Origin: Acanthochromis polyacanthus
Taxonomy: Eukaryota; Chordata; Actinopteri; Pomacentridae
DNA: 64,000 bases
Direction of reading: 5' to 3'
Assembly: GCF_021347895.1 (NCBI RefSeq)
Contig: NC_067135.1
Coordinates: 24,005,847 to 24,069,846, forward strand
In this document: piece by piece, positions 24,501 to 34,980 of the stretch
How the letters are laid out: every line of letters starts with the position of its first letter
Numbering within the stretch: position 1 is the first letter of the stretch
Made by a program: the position numbers and the translations under genes
The notes under the pieces: model-generated
Told to the model about the DNA's origin: nothing
The model's input: only the letters and a program-made list of their open reading frames with translations
Database searches by the model: none

Positions 24501-27375
24501 ACAGTTTTGGATCTCCTCCACTTTCTTCAGTCGCTCCTGGATCATCTGCTGAAAATCTGCCTTGGTCTTCTTCATTTGGACCTGAACAGGGAGAAGAGAG
24601 GCTGTGATCATGTGCATGCATGTAGAAACGGACAAATAAAATAAAACCAATATTCCAGAAGCTGTCAAAAATATTGTAGAGTAACACAAAAGAATTGTCC
24701 CAATAGTTTTCCATCAACAAAATACAGCAAACCTGAACATCATGTGCATTTTAATCGTAAAAACTATGAAATGACTTATAATATGCAATATTAATATATA
24801 TATATATAATTGAATTTTGGAGACATCTTCTGTAATTACTATTAACAGACTTGCAGAAACAGTACTTCTGAAGCTAATTGTATTTCATTTTAGAAACATA
24901 TTTACAGTATTTAACTTTAACAGTTCGATCTGTTCAATAAAAAGCAAATTTTCAATTGTATTTAGCAACTTTTTGACAGCAAAAAATTCTTATTCCTTTT
25001 AAAAAAAAATTTTTTACAGCTAATTTCAGCAACAATTATTTCCCGTTTTTACATAATGCATGTAAAGGAACATTTTTTTTTGTATTTTTATTGATATTTT
25101 GGTGTATTTTATAATTAGGGAGAAAAAACAACAACAAAATAAAAAATAGCAAAATTACCACATTTTTTATAAAATATTCAGGACTTTATGAGCTAATACA
25201 CAGTAAAAAGATAAATATTCCATTCCTCATTCAGACACTTTCATGTACATGTGAGTTCTGCAGCATCTTAGCAACCTGAATTGAAAAAAATGTGTAGAAT
25301 TTAATCCAACACCGTGAGTGAAGAAGACCCAGGATTGATAAGATGTTTTAATGTCCAGCGACAGTGCAAAGGTAGAATATTTTCCCCCTGTAGAGGAACA
25401 GACGGTTGCATCAAATTGTGCAGAAGAGTGGCGATAAATGTGTTAGATGTGTTCAAAAAGATGTGTACTGGATCCTGACTTACTTCTACAAGAACATAAT
25501 TATCATAAAAAAGAACAAATATTGATGAATGTCAGCGGTCTAGTTATTAAAAAGGCCAAAAAAAACTAACATGCATTGGATAAAACTAACTATGTTCACT
25601 TATAGGCTGAAAACAAACAAAGAAAATATGAAGACCTTTGGGGATATTTTATAAATGATGTGAGATTTGTTCGAAAATGATACCGAGGAGTAGAATGTGT
25701 CTGGGAGACGTGGGATAATAAATGTGGACTACCATCATCGCCACCATAAAAGGTCCCCAAACCTGTTCTTCCAGGACTTTATCACTTTACCTGCTGATTA
25801 AACCACTTTACATATTGGATAAATTACATCCTAAACGCCAGTCATTGCATCTGTAGACTTATCAGCACCTTCTTCTGTCATTTGCACATGCAAACTATTC
25901 TCATTTGCACATTTCTGTCTCACTCTTTTATATTCTGTAGATTTTTTCTGTATTATATTTTCTATAATTTTATTTTATTTCACTTAATTTTATTTTATCT
26001 AAATTTATTTTTATTCTATTTCACTTAATTTTATTTTAAAACTTTATTTCAATTTATTTTTATTTTATTTTATATTATTTTACCTTCATTTAATACCCTA
26101 ATATTCTGTGCTGTCCTTTTTTTTTGTCCAATTATTAAATATCCACGCTGCTGCAACAACTGAATTTCCCTCTAGGGATGAATAAAGTCTAAATCTAAAT
26201 TTATTATATCTGTAAACATATGTCATGTGCACATAGTTTCAATTTTATATTTCATATGTTTTTTTTTTTAGATTTTACTTATTTCACTTTATTTTGTCTT
26301 ATTTTTGTTGTATTTTATCTTATTTTCTTATTTAATTTAATGTTGTTTTATTTTATTTTTTATCTTACATTGTTTTATTTTATTACATGTAATTTTACTT
26401 TATTCTTTTTATTTTTTCATATTATATTTTAGTTTTTTTATTTTATCTTATCTTGTTTTTATTTTATTTTGTCTTATTTATTTTACAGTAGTTAATATTG
26501 ATTGAATATCCACGCTGCTGTAACATCTTTATGTCCCTCCGGGGATTTATAATGTCATATTGAGTCAAGTCTAATTGAGGAATTGAGAGGAGCAGTTCAT
26601 TGTTTATTAGTCTTCTGTACTTTCTTGCAATTACTTCCTGTGTCTATATGTTTATTGAAAAAAGCTTAAAGATATTGTCGGGGAAAAGTCTTTAATTTGA
26701 TGAGATATCTTGTTATCGCTAATGAACAGACGTCGGTGGTAACTGTGAATTTCATGCTGGACTCTACGACTACAGGGCGTACTCCACCTTCCTCTCGCTG
26801 CTCTCGTCCTCTATCGTGACGGCCCGGTGGTCTTTGTGCTCGGTCTCGGTGCAGAACTGACAAACGCACTTCTGCTCGTCCCTGCAGAACATCTCCAGCA
26901 GCCTCTCGTGCTTCTTACACATCCGGTCCTGCAGGTCCCCCACCGGCTCCATGAGCTTGTGCAGCCTCAGCGTGGCGACCCTGCGGTGGGGCTCCAGGTG
27001 GGCTTCGCAGTACGACGTCAGACACGCCAGGCAGGACTTCTGGGCCCTCACCTGCCGGGCCGTGGCGGCGCAGACGTCGCACACCACCTCGCCCGGTTTG
27101 ACTGCGGACAGCGGCGAGGCGGACGAGCACGACACCATCTGCCTAAAGCTGTCCGCCAGCTCCTTGAAGGCCGTGTTGACGCTTATTTCAGGCCGGGAGG
27201 TGAAGGATTTATTGCAGGTGGGGCACTGGCAGGTGGAGCTGCTGTCCCACACGCTCTGGATGCAGGACTGGCAGAAGTTGTGTCCACAAGGAGTGGTCAC
27301 TGGGTCGCTGAACACCTGCTGGCAGATGGTGCACTGGAACTGCTCTTGTGGCAACATGTTTGCCGGGGAGGCCAT
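18518..27375 (-). CDS. TRIM-family E3 ubiquitin ligase (RING, B-boxes, coiled coil, PRY-SPRY), seven coding exons
   Basis: Coding exons on the minus strand: 26788-27375 (588 nt), 24486-24581 (96), 22595-22828 (234), 21522-21669 (148), 20936-20962 (27), 18961-19136 (176), 18518-18889 (372). All have GT/AG borders and compatible phases, totalling 547 codons with the stop. The 96- and 234-nt exons are the classic sizes for this fish TRIM class. Residues 15-54 form a C3HC4 RING (C15, C18, C30, H32, C35, C38, C51, C54). B-box1-like cysteines start at C99 and C102, and a second B-box starts near C153/H156. Exons 2-4 are heptad-rich coiled coil. PRY begins DVVLDPNTAHPNIVLS, and SPRY has WTVRLRNGSEY and VGVFLDYEEG. 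The RING recruits an E2 and SPRY chooses the target; relatives act in antiviral or inflammatory signalling. No lesions seen, and the exact orthologue is not assignable by eye. Confidence 0.93.
19510..19945. repeat. Palindromic minisatellite in the TRIM intron upstream of the PRY exon
   Basis: About 3.5 diverged units of roughly 125-130 bp. Each unit pairs CTTGTAGGTTCTTGAAGAC with its inverse GTCTTCAAGAACCTACAAG around a short GATGAGAGGTGAAATG core, so each can form a hairpin. A related GATGAGAG family is widespread in fish genomes. Apparent open frames here are artefacts. Confidence 0.85.
21740..22350. repeat. AT-rich tandem repeat in TRIM intron
   Basis: About eight degenerate units of 70-90 bp. 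Each contains AAAAAGGTCAAAAGG, a GTCCCTGCACTG-type core, TTTAATCTGTAAAA and an A-rich spacer. No coding potential. Confidence 0.75.
23190..24090. repeat. Degenerate pyrimidine-rich repeat (TCTCATCT/TTCTCATC)
   Basis: About 900 bp built from variations of TCTCATCTCATCTTATC and CATTCTTCTCATC in the intron between coding exons 2 and 3. The long serine/isoleucine/leucine-rich frames are artefacts of the repeat. Confidence 0.85.
25690..26570 (+). mobile_element. LINE 3' tails and T-rich repeat in the first coding-exon intron
   Basis: Two LINE-like 3' tails are visible: TTTCCCTCTAGGGATGAATA near 26165 and GTCCCTCCGGGGATTTATAA near 26532. They are separated by a TTTTATTTTA-rich stretch at 25920-26480. 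No reverse transcriptase sequence remains. Confidence 0.55.
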
Positions 27376-28746
27376 TGACTGCGGAACAGTAAACAGGGAA
27401 GTCAGTCACAGGAAGATCATCGATAGAGGAAGCAAACTAATTACACATATGGTTGATGTTCTGCATAGTTGTGTAGCAAAAATACATACTTCTACTTGTG
27501 TGAGTAGCTGTGTAAATATATTGAGGTATGCACTTCTTGAAATTCAGGATTTCTACACCCAGCACTGTTTGGTGTATTAGTCATTGTTTTGTTGCCCAAC
27601 TACACGCACCAGACACACCTTTCTCTTTCCACAGATTATCACAATAACACAGCCTGACACAATAATAACACAACAGGCACACCGACACACCAAAATCAGA
27701 CACGAACTCACGATTACCTGCTGCTAAAACGAGGCCTGCTTAAGGTGGTAACTTCTAGCCGGTCTCAAACTGGTGGTTAAACATTTAGGACGCCATAAAA
27801 GTCAGTAATTATATGCACACGGAGAAAAAAAGTGTTGCAGAATAAGTCGCATTTAAGCACTTTCACCCAATTACACTCACTTGCTGCAGCATTTATTAGC
27901 TTAAAATATTGCAATTTGACAAATTCTGTGTTATTTTTGTTAAGTGTAATGGAAAATCTTTAAAATTTGTATCACTTTGTGTGTCGGGTCAAATATATCT
28001 CCTCAATATTAAATGGGTAATAATAGCAAGCTAACACATTCTGTCAGTTAGCAGCTAAATGTGGAATGGAAGCTATTAGATTTAAATATTTATCAAAATA
28101 CAAAACGAAAAACAAGCTAGTTTATTTATCTCCATTTGGCCCACAGCGGTTATTTATTTAGGCTACTAGTGGCTGGTTTTCAAATGCTTAGCTTAGCGTA
28201 GGCACTGGAGTTAATCAGAAACAGCTTGCATTTGCATTTATTAAAACATTATATCTAATTGGTTTATTCTGCATAAAAACAAGGGGTAAAATCAAGTTTT
28301 ATCAATTATTATGTGCTGAATTATTTTTATTTACTAGCCGAGCACAGTGAAGTCATAACAAAGCTACCTTTTTTACCCTCTTTTCAGGATTTATGCTAAG
28401 CTAAACATGCAAAACAAGCATATTTCCCCAAACGTTAAACTCTGACTTAGACAAGCACAATTTTAATGATCTCAAAGCTACGCACGAGCAATTAAAAGTG
28501 GGAAAATGTATGTCAAGGAGTTCATCAAATCTGCCCCAGTTACTTAACTTTCGCTCCAAACCATGAGCGTAACATTTCTTACCTAGCCTAGCTTAAAGTA
28601 GCACCAACTAACATTTAACCCGTAGACAACTTGTTACATTATTGTGATTTCCTGTGAAGTAGGTCTGAAATCCAAATAACTGAACAAATCTACGGCCTAT
28701 AATCCTCTTCTGAACAGTCCATGTCTGAGCTATTTAAACTGATTAA

Positions 28747-28756
28747 TTTCACTTTC
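28747..28756. promoter_or_regulatory. ISRE/IRF-type site near the TRIM 5' exon
   Basis: The minus strand reads GAAAGTGAAA, an exact GAAANNGAAA interferon response core, 81-90 bp downstream of the non-coding exon's donor. Known for interferon-induced TRIM genes; its function here is inferred. Confidence 0.4.
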
Positions 28757-28837
28757 ATTCACATGTGCAGTCTTTTCCACAACTCTCACAATAATAAGAA
28801 TAATCACATTTGTAGCTCTCCCATACTTACTTCTGTC

Positions 28838-28935
28838 AGCTGGAGCTGGTGAGTCGGTCCTCGCTGTTGACAGGTGACTCCTGCTGTATGAATGAGCGTG
28901 AATACATGACAGGGCTAGCTGTGAAACAGGAAAAT
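28838..28935 (-). other. Probable non-coding first exon and promoter region of the TRIM gene
   Basis: The minus strand contains GCTCCAGCTGACAGAA followed by a consensus donor GTAAGTATG (28837 down). The coding exon starts after an acceptor (TTCCGCAG/TCAATGG at 27378). The exon 5' limit is unknown. The 1.4-kb intron between, 27379-28836, holds no recognisable gene. Confidence 0.5.
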
Positions 28936-28939
28936 GTAA

Positions 28940-29399
28940 CGTCACCACAGTTATTCATCAGCCCGGCCCTCCCTCTCCTGGGCCCAGCGCTCGTTTCTCT
29001 GCCGGCCTGACTGAGCGCCGCCTAATCTTAAAATAGCAGCATTCAAAGCACAACCTGCCATTAGTTACTGTACTAATAGTACTTAGTTGGCATACTGGCT
29101 GACAACCTTGTGTACGTGGGTGTGTGTGTGTGTGTGTGCATATGAGGACATGGGAATACATAATAGCAGCTCTCACAGGAGGAAGGAGTGTGTTTTCCTC
29201 ATGGGTGTGGTGAGTCCAATGGTTAACATTTTCCACTTATGACACCTGACTTGCATGCCTCAGACAGCAGAGCAATGTGAGAAATGCTGCCGTGCATTTC
29301 ATGGTGAAAGAACACATTCTGCTGCAGATAAGAGGATTGTGAACACGGTGAATGCCTCCTTTATTTCAGCTGAATAAAGGCCATGAGGAAGAGTTTTAG
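28940..29399. other. Intergenic upstream of TRIM
   Basis: Holds a GC-richer stretch (28960-29030) and a (TG)n microsatellite at about 29119-29138. No gene seen. Confidence 0.4.
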
Positions 29400-30305
29400 T
29401 TTAGTTTTTTTAGTTTAGTTTATTTCAGTCAGCATCCAAACAACAAATTAACAATAAACAATTACTGTTGGCAATGACTGAAAAGGTATAGGCTGAAGCA
29501 CAGCTTATATCGCCTACCTTATCACAACTTAAGTTTTCACGCTGAAAGGAAAAATGAAACAAAAATCTAGAGAAGCATTTAGAGAAGCTTACATTTTGCC
29601 TTACAATAAATTTCTTAAATAAGATTCCATTAACTTGGCTTTAAGCTTTCTCTTAAATATAAATAATGAAGTGCAAGACTTCAGTTCATCCTCGAGAGCG
29701 TTCCACACATGTACACCTTGGAAAGAAAAACTTCTTAACTTTACATCAGTTCTTGCTTTAGGCTTAGTAAACATAAATAATCCTCTAAGTTCATATGAAG
29801 TACTTTTCATTTTGAACAAGTTCTGAACCACAGTTTGGAGCTCTGTCATTTTTAATTTTAAACATTAAATTGGCAATTGGAAATTACTAAAAATAATAAA
29901 TTTTGTTTTGTTTAGATTTAATGAAAGTTTATTTCTATCAAACCAGCATTTTAAAATTTTAGTTCGACTTCCACTGTATTTAGAAGTTGATCAATATTCT
30001 TTCCAGAACAAATATATTGGTATCATCTGCAAATAAAATAAAATGCAAAAGGTTAGTCACTTTACAAATATCATTTATGTACAGTAAAAATAATTTTGGT
30101 CCCAAAATTGAACCTTGTGGAATTCCATATACTATCTTTTGTAACTCTGATTTATTGTTTGATATTTGAACATATTGGTACCTATTTGTTAAATAATCTT
30201 TATCCATTTATTTGCGATTCCTCTAATTCCGTAGCGTTCTAATTTTTTCAACAGGATATTGTGATCAATAGTGTCGAAAAGCTTTTTTAAGTCGACAAAG
30301 TAGTA
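29400..30305 (-). mobile_element. 3' fragment of a jockey-superfamily-type LINE (CR1/L2/Rex1-like)
   Basis: The minus strand from 30300 down carries [31 protein letters not shown] and the catalytic FADDTN reverse transcriptase motifs. Then comes the C-terminal block (RGLFMFTKPKARTDVKLRSF, NALEDELKS). Frames are broken and the 5' half is absent. Confidence 0.75.
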
Positions 30306-30479
30306 GAGTAGAGTAAAGCAGAGGAAAGGCCATTGATCCTCAGAAAATGGCTAAATCCAAACAATTTTCTGAAATGAGACTTTCACATTTAGATTATAGA
30401 TCATGTGATAAGTGTGGGTCACTAGTGATTACTCCTACTTAGTGGTACAGGGAAAATTCCACTGCATTCATCTAAGAAG

Positions 30480-30965
30480 TAGTTACTTTTACCATTTCTG
30501 ATTTAATTTTTTTTCTTCAAAACATATGACATAAATACAACATATGCCTATAAAAAGTATCCCCCTCAAGTGGAAGACTTCACATCATGATGCCGCCACC
30601 ACCGTGCTTCACATTCATGATGCTACCACCACCGTGCTTCACATCATGATGCTGCCACCACAGCGTTTTCATGTATCCCAACAGGGAATCAGCATACAAC
30701 CTCGTGTTAGCATCCTGTTTGCATCGGTGAGGACATGTGGCTTTTCTCTTGATTTGCATTCCTCAACAAAGCACAGAAGCACAACTATTACAGTTACATG
30801 CCATTTTCTGCCATTGACCTTTTCCATAACTGCAGCTGGACGGACAATTTAAATTCATCCTGTCCACCTTTATTAGGGTGGTCATCACTGACTTCAGCTC
30901 AGTATTCAATACCATCATCTCCTCGTGATATTAAAAAAAGCTCCAACACCTCAGTGTCACCACCT
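30480..30965. repeat. Copy of the interspersed repeat family seen at 45.4 and 56-60 kb
   Basis: The segment 30660-30840 (CCCAACAGGGAATCA, GAGGACATGTGG, CTCAACAAAGCACAGA) matches units at 45610, 56960, 58830 and 59760. The segment 30880-30965 (TTAAAAAAAGCTCCAACACC, TCAGTGTCACCAC) matches 60090-60163. Similarity stops at CACCAC, which marks the likely left border of the Polinton. Near-identical Tc1-type scraps lie at 30545-30660. Confidence 0.7.
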
Positions 30966-31022
30966 AGAGAGGGAATATAAACCACCTTTCGTCAAAAATG
31001 ACAGCTTCCAATCAGAAGCTGC

Positions 31023-31136
31023 CACGTCACAACTTTGACAGGTGGCCCCGCCCCCTTTTTAAACCGGAAAGTCCCGCCTTACCACGTGCTCTTTTACAGG
31101 AAGTCCCGCCTTATGACGTGTTATTTTCACCACGTG
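31023..31136. promoter_or_regulatory. Cluster of promoter-like motifs at the left end of the Polinton
   Basis: Within 115 bp lie CACGTCAC (31023), a GC box GGCCCCGCCCCC (31044-31055), two copies of AAGTCCCGCCTTA (31069-31081, 31101-31113), CACGTG at 31083 and 31131, and TGACGTG at 31114. The motifs fit host CREB/ATF, USF and Sp1 families; the promoter role is inferred from position ahead of the first ORF. Confidence 0.4.
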
Positions 31137-31333
31137 ATCTTTGTTTATTCCGGGAGACCCTTCCCCTCGGACGCCAAAGTCAGGTCTAAAGTGTCTCCCT
31201 AACCCTCAGCGGCTTATCTATTCGGTGCAGATGCGCCCCCCTCCCCCCCCTCCCCCTCCCTCCCTCCCGGGTCCTAACAGTCAAAAGTATTTATCTGATG
31301 TGGAGCAGAAGCGTCCCTGTAAAACAAAAATTT

Positions 31334-31361
31334 CGGCGTTCTCATCCCTCCTATGACAGAG
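31334..31361 (+). repeat. 28-bp direct repeat, left copy
   Basis: CGGCGTTCTCATCCCTCC then TATGACAGAG. It recurs with two differences at 34173-34201, ending immediately before the penton ATG. This copy lies 255 bp before the first ORF. It may be a shared promoter or leader element. Confidence 0.6.
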
Positions 31362-31615
31362 TTTTTTAGCATTCTTTGACAGAGAAACCTGTGAAAATCA
31401 AAAATGTTTCTGTATTCTCTCTGTAATAGCGTTCTCTGAACCCCATGCTGCTCTCCGGTATGTCTTGTCTGCTCGCCGTCGTGACTGGTGTCTATGTGTG
31501 TGTGTGTGTGTGTATGTGAATGTGATCGCCTATCTCTCCCCTAAGCCCCTCCTTAATCATGAATGAATTAGCTTCTTTTATATTTATCAGAAAACAAAGA
31601 GAAAATTAAAAAAAA

Positions 31616-32074
31616 ATGGGAAACTACTGTTTTAAGTTATATACCTATGTACAAGACCAGCTTGTCATATGTCGCTTAATCGATGTTTTGGATCGAGTGA
31701 TTAGAAACAGAACGAACGGCGAAACACCCGTGCACAAAGACTCTGAAACTGTTCAGTTGGAAAAACTGCTCAACACGGTGCGACTTCACGCTGAGCCGCT
31801 GCAGTGGGGCGAGATTGTACAGGATACAGTGCAGCTGGTCCGTAATCACTCTGTGTCTTATGCATTTGAGAAAATTGTTAAAGAAATCCATTCTTTTCAT
31901 GTGAGCCATCTGTTTACACTGTACGCTTTATTTGTAGATGTTTGTGCTTTCTGCGTACAGAACCACTCACCCGTAAACACCTTGTTTGAATTGCGAAAGC
32001 TGCATGATGTCATCCGCGACACAGCGCGCGGAGGTTCTCTGCTGAAATCAGCGTTATCTACCATAACGGGGTAA
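31616..32074 (+). CDS. Unknown 152-aa protein with acylation motif; possible Bcl-2-like helical fold
   Basis: The first rightward gene of the element. The ATG follows directly on an A9 run in an AT-rich leader. It begins MGNYCFK: a glycine at position 2 and cysteine at 5 suggest N-myristoylation with palmitoylation and hence membrane anchoring. The rest is predicted helical. The stretch FEKIVKEIHSFHVSHL, then FTLYALFVDVCAFCVQ, loosely resembles the amphipathic-then-hydrophobic helix pair around BH1 of Bcl-2 proteins. The NWGR core is absent, so this is a weak inference. I do not recognise the family otherwise. The frame is intact, which in a partly decayed element suggests recent insertion. 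It could be an accessory gene acting on host cell death, but nothing proves this. Confidence 0.6.
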   Translation: MGNYCFKLYTYVQDQLVICRLIDVLDRVIRNRTNGETPVHKDSETVQLEKLLNTVRLHAEPLQWGEIVQDTVQLVRNHSVSYAFEKIVKEIHSFHVSHLFTLYALFVDVCAFCVQNHSPVNTLFELRKLHDVIRDTARGGSLLKSALSTITG

Positions 32075-32088
32075 CTTTTTATTATCTA

Positions 32089-32880
32089 GAATAGTTTGAA
32101 CGTGTTTTGTGCGAATAGTTTTAGTATTCAGCTTTATTTTAAAAAATGTTTTTGCTTGAATAGCTCTTAGTATTTGTCTTCTAAAAATATATACATTTTT
32201 TAAAAATGTTTTTGCTTAAATATTTTCTACTATTTTGCTTTCTAAAATTGCTTTGTGTTTGAATAGTTTGAACCTGCTTTGTGCAAATAGTTTTAGTATT
32301 CAGCTTTATTTTTAAAAATTTAAAAAATGTTTTTGCTTGAATAGCTCTTAGTATTTGTCTTGTAAAAATGTTTTTGGTTAAATATTTTCTACTATTTTGC
32401 TTTCTAAAATTGCTTTGTGTTTGAATAGTTTGAACGTGTTTTGTGCGAATAGTTTTAGTATTCAGCTTTATTTTTAAAAATTAAAAAAAAAATGTTTTTG
32501 CTTGAATAGCTCTTAGTATTTGTCTTCTAAAAATATATACATTTTTTAAAAATGTTTTTGCTTAAATATTTTCTACTATTTTGCTTTCTAAAATTGCTTT
32601 GTGTTTGAATAGTTTGAGCGGGTTTTGTGTGAACAGTTTTTTAGTATTCTGCTTTATTTGAAAAATTAAAAAAAAAAAAGTTTTTGCTTGAATAGCTCTT
32701 AGTATTTGTCTTCTAAATATAATTTTTAAAAATGTTTTTGCCTGAATATTTTCTAGTTTCTGCTTTCTAAAATTGCTTTGTGTTTGAATAGTTTGAGCGG
32801 GTTTTGTGTGAACAGCTTTCTGTATTCTGCTTTTATAAAAATGTTTCACTATTTTGTTGCTCGTCAATAAAAATCTAAAA
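32089..32880. repeat. AT-rich tandem repeat, about 4.4 units of 162-184 bp
   Basis: Units start with GAATAGTTTGAACGTG (or variants) at 32089, 32261, 32423, 32607 and 32786. Each contains TAGTATTCAGCTTTATTT, GCTTGAATAGCTCTTAG and TTTTGCTTTCTAAAATTGC. It lies between the first ORF and the integrase. Beyond it, AATAACGAATCTTTATT occurs twice (32890, 32947). No gene. It may be a replication, packaging or transcription-end region, or simply expansion. Confidence 0.85.
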
Positions 32881-33025
32881 GTGAGAAAAAATAACGAATC
32901 TTTATTCTTTATTTTTAAAGTGTGTCAATGTTATCTAAAGCGTGGAAATAACGAATCTTTATTTTTAAAAACCCTGCATTTACCAATTCTTTTACCATAA
33001 AGTTTTAGAGAACCCTGGGAGCATC

Positions 33026-34112
33026 ATGTCAGATAGGCGCTTGATGAAAAAGCTGTATTATGCACCCTCTCATCCTGCCAGCTTCGGAGGTGTCGACAGA
33101 CTCCGCCGAGGCGTTCAGGAGGAAACGGGGAAAAAACTAAAAGTGAGAAAAATTAAAGATTTCTTGTCCGAACAGGACGCTTATACTCTGCATAAAACAG
33201 CTAGAATACATTTCCCCAGAAACAAAGTGTTTGTGCCGAGACCTCTGAATCAATTTCAAGCGGATTTGTGTGACATGCAGGCCCTATCAAAACAAAACGA
33301 CGGGTATAATTATCTCTTGACCGTGATAGATGTATTTTCCAAAAAAGCCTACGTTAGAGCTTTAAAGAAAAAAACAGCCGTGGAGGTCGTGAGGGCTTTT
33401 GAATCCGTTTTTAAAGACTCTGAGATCCCTGAAAAGCTGCAAACGGACGCGGGAAAAGAATTTTTTAACAAGCGTTTTCAAGCGTTGATGAAGAAACACG
33501 GCATAATACATTTTGCTACGGGCAGCGATCTAAAAGCCTCGTGGTGGAGAGATTTAACCGCACTCTGAAAACTAGAATGTGGCGGTATTTTACGGCTAAA
33601 AACACTCGCAGATACCTGGAAGTGTTGCAGGATCTGGTGAAGAGCTACAACAGAAGTTATCACAGCAGTATTAAAATGAGCCCCATGCAGGTGAACGCTG
33701 AAAATACCTCTCGAGTTTTTCAAAACCTGTACGGTTCTTTCCCTCTACGATACAAAGATGAGTTAAAGATGAATTTTAAACAGGGGGATCTGGTGAGAAT
33801 ATCCAAACTGAGAGGTGTGTTTGATAAAAATACGAGCAGAGTTATACCGACGAGGTTTTCACCGTGTCTGAATGCATACCTCGCATGCCACCGGTGTACA
33901 AACTCAAAGATTATGACGGCGAACCTATAACGGGTACTTTTTACGAAGCCGAGATGCAGAAAGTAAAGCAGGCTCCGGGTAAGCTCTATCAAGTAGAGCG
34001 GGTTTTAGACGAGCGAATTCTCGGAGGGGAGAAACAGGTGTTAGTGCGTTGGAAGAATTGGCCCGTGAAATTTAACACCTGGGTGCGAGCGTCGGAGTTA
34101 AAAAATGTATAA
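33026..34112 (+). pseudogene. Polinton integrase (retroviral-type DDE, C-terminal chromodomain), two frameshifts
   Basis: Polinton integrases insert the linear element into host chromatin. The first frame (33026-33568) holds D80 in FQADLCDM and D141 in LQTDAGKEFF. The catalytic glutamate (VERFNRT) is in the next frame from 33541. The last third is in yet another frame from about 33864, with a chromodomain (YQVERVLDERI, VLVRWKNWP, WVRASEL) just before the stop at 34110. The spacing of the second aspartate to the glutamate is about 35, as expected. The breaks lie near 33540 and 33845, each a one-base slip at a short run (G and T). As assembled the gene cannot give a full product. It sits 90 bp upstream of the penton gene. 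Confidence 0.92.
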
Positions 34113-34172
34113 AAAGACAGATTTCACCCCGTTTTTGTTACTACTGCAAGGAGCTCCGCTCAGGTCACCACC

Positions 34173-34201
34173 CGGCGTTTCTCATCCCTCCTACGACAGA
34201 G
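34173..34201 (+). repeat. 28-bp direct repeat, right copy, abutting the penton start
   Basis: CGGCGTTTCTCATCCCTCC then TACGACAGAG, followed by CATG of the penton start at 34203. Partner at 31334-31361. Confidence 0.6.
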
Positions 34202-34202
34202 C

Positions 34203-34980
34203 ATGAATCCGCTCAGCCACGAAGGGTTTTACATCACCCTTCCCTCCAACGCCAGCGCAAATGTATTTAAAAATAACACCATTTCCAGCTTCCACGTGGA
34301 TTTAGCACGTCCTTTAGATCTTGATGGAGAGTGGCAGGTGGCTTTAACGGAGCTCTCATACCCTCATACTTGGTTTAATGTTCCTATCGAACAGGGGTAT
34401 TTTGAGTGGAAACTCCAAGCTCCTGACAGCGAAATTCACAGGCAGAAGATCAGAGGGGGATACTACTCGAGCGTGAATCAATTTACAGCAGAAATGAACG
34501 CTTTTCTTAAAAAATAAGCGCTGACGTGCAGTTTGTTTTTAGCGCTATTCAGAAAAGATTTGAATTTCAGGCCGGTGGACAGTATCATCTGCGCTTCCAC
34601 CCCCCTTTGGCGTACATGGTGGGTATGAAACCGGGCGAATGGTTCACTTTTAATGAGAGGATGGCTCCGTTTCCAGCAGATATAAAGGCTGGTTTTATCA
34701 TCTTTATTGTTATAGCGATGTGGTAAGCCATCAGTTAGTGGGTGACACATACGCTCCTCTCCTGAGAATAGCAGATGTAAAAGGCTCGTTTGGAGAGGTG
34801 GTCACGCAATATTTTAATCCGCCCTACTACCTACCGGTGGCTAAATCACATATAGAAACCATTCACGTTGAATTAAAAACTGATCAAAACACACCCGTTA
34901 ATTTCACCTTTGGCAAATCCATCGTCAAACTGCATTTTAAACCCTTGAAAAAAAGCTTCATCTCCTCTGTGAAACCATGA
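34203..34980 (+). pseudogene. Penton-like minor capsid protein (single jelly-roll), two frameshifts
   Basis: The start reads MNPLSHEGFYITLPSNAS, then LDLDGEWQVALTELSYPHTW, the usual N-terminal signature of Polinton/adintovirus pentons. These form the capsid vertices. The frame ends at 34517 in an A6 run; coding resumes in another frame (QFVFSAIQKRFEF at 34530) and again shifts near 34693 in a T run before VVSHQLVGDTYAPLL and the C-terminus ending at 34980. Total coding length of about 258 codons is normal. The stop overlaps the start of the next gene (ATGA at 34977). Both lesions are one-base losses in homopolymers and could be assembly error. Confidence 0.88.

Noticed and set aside
26827..27580. 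ORFs of 183 and 209 aa antisense to the TRIM RING exon
   Set aside because: The minus strand has a clear RING/B-box with matching splice sites; the antisense frames have no motifs.
32089..32880. CRISPR-like array
   Set aside because: Whole units repeat, with no short constant repeats separated by unique spacers; the host is eukaryotic.
33026..34112. Integrase as part of an LTR retrotransposon or retrovirus
   Set aside because: No gag, reverse transcriptase or LTRs nearby; polymerase B, ATPase, protease and capsid genes make it a Polinton.
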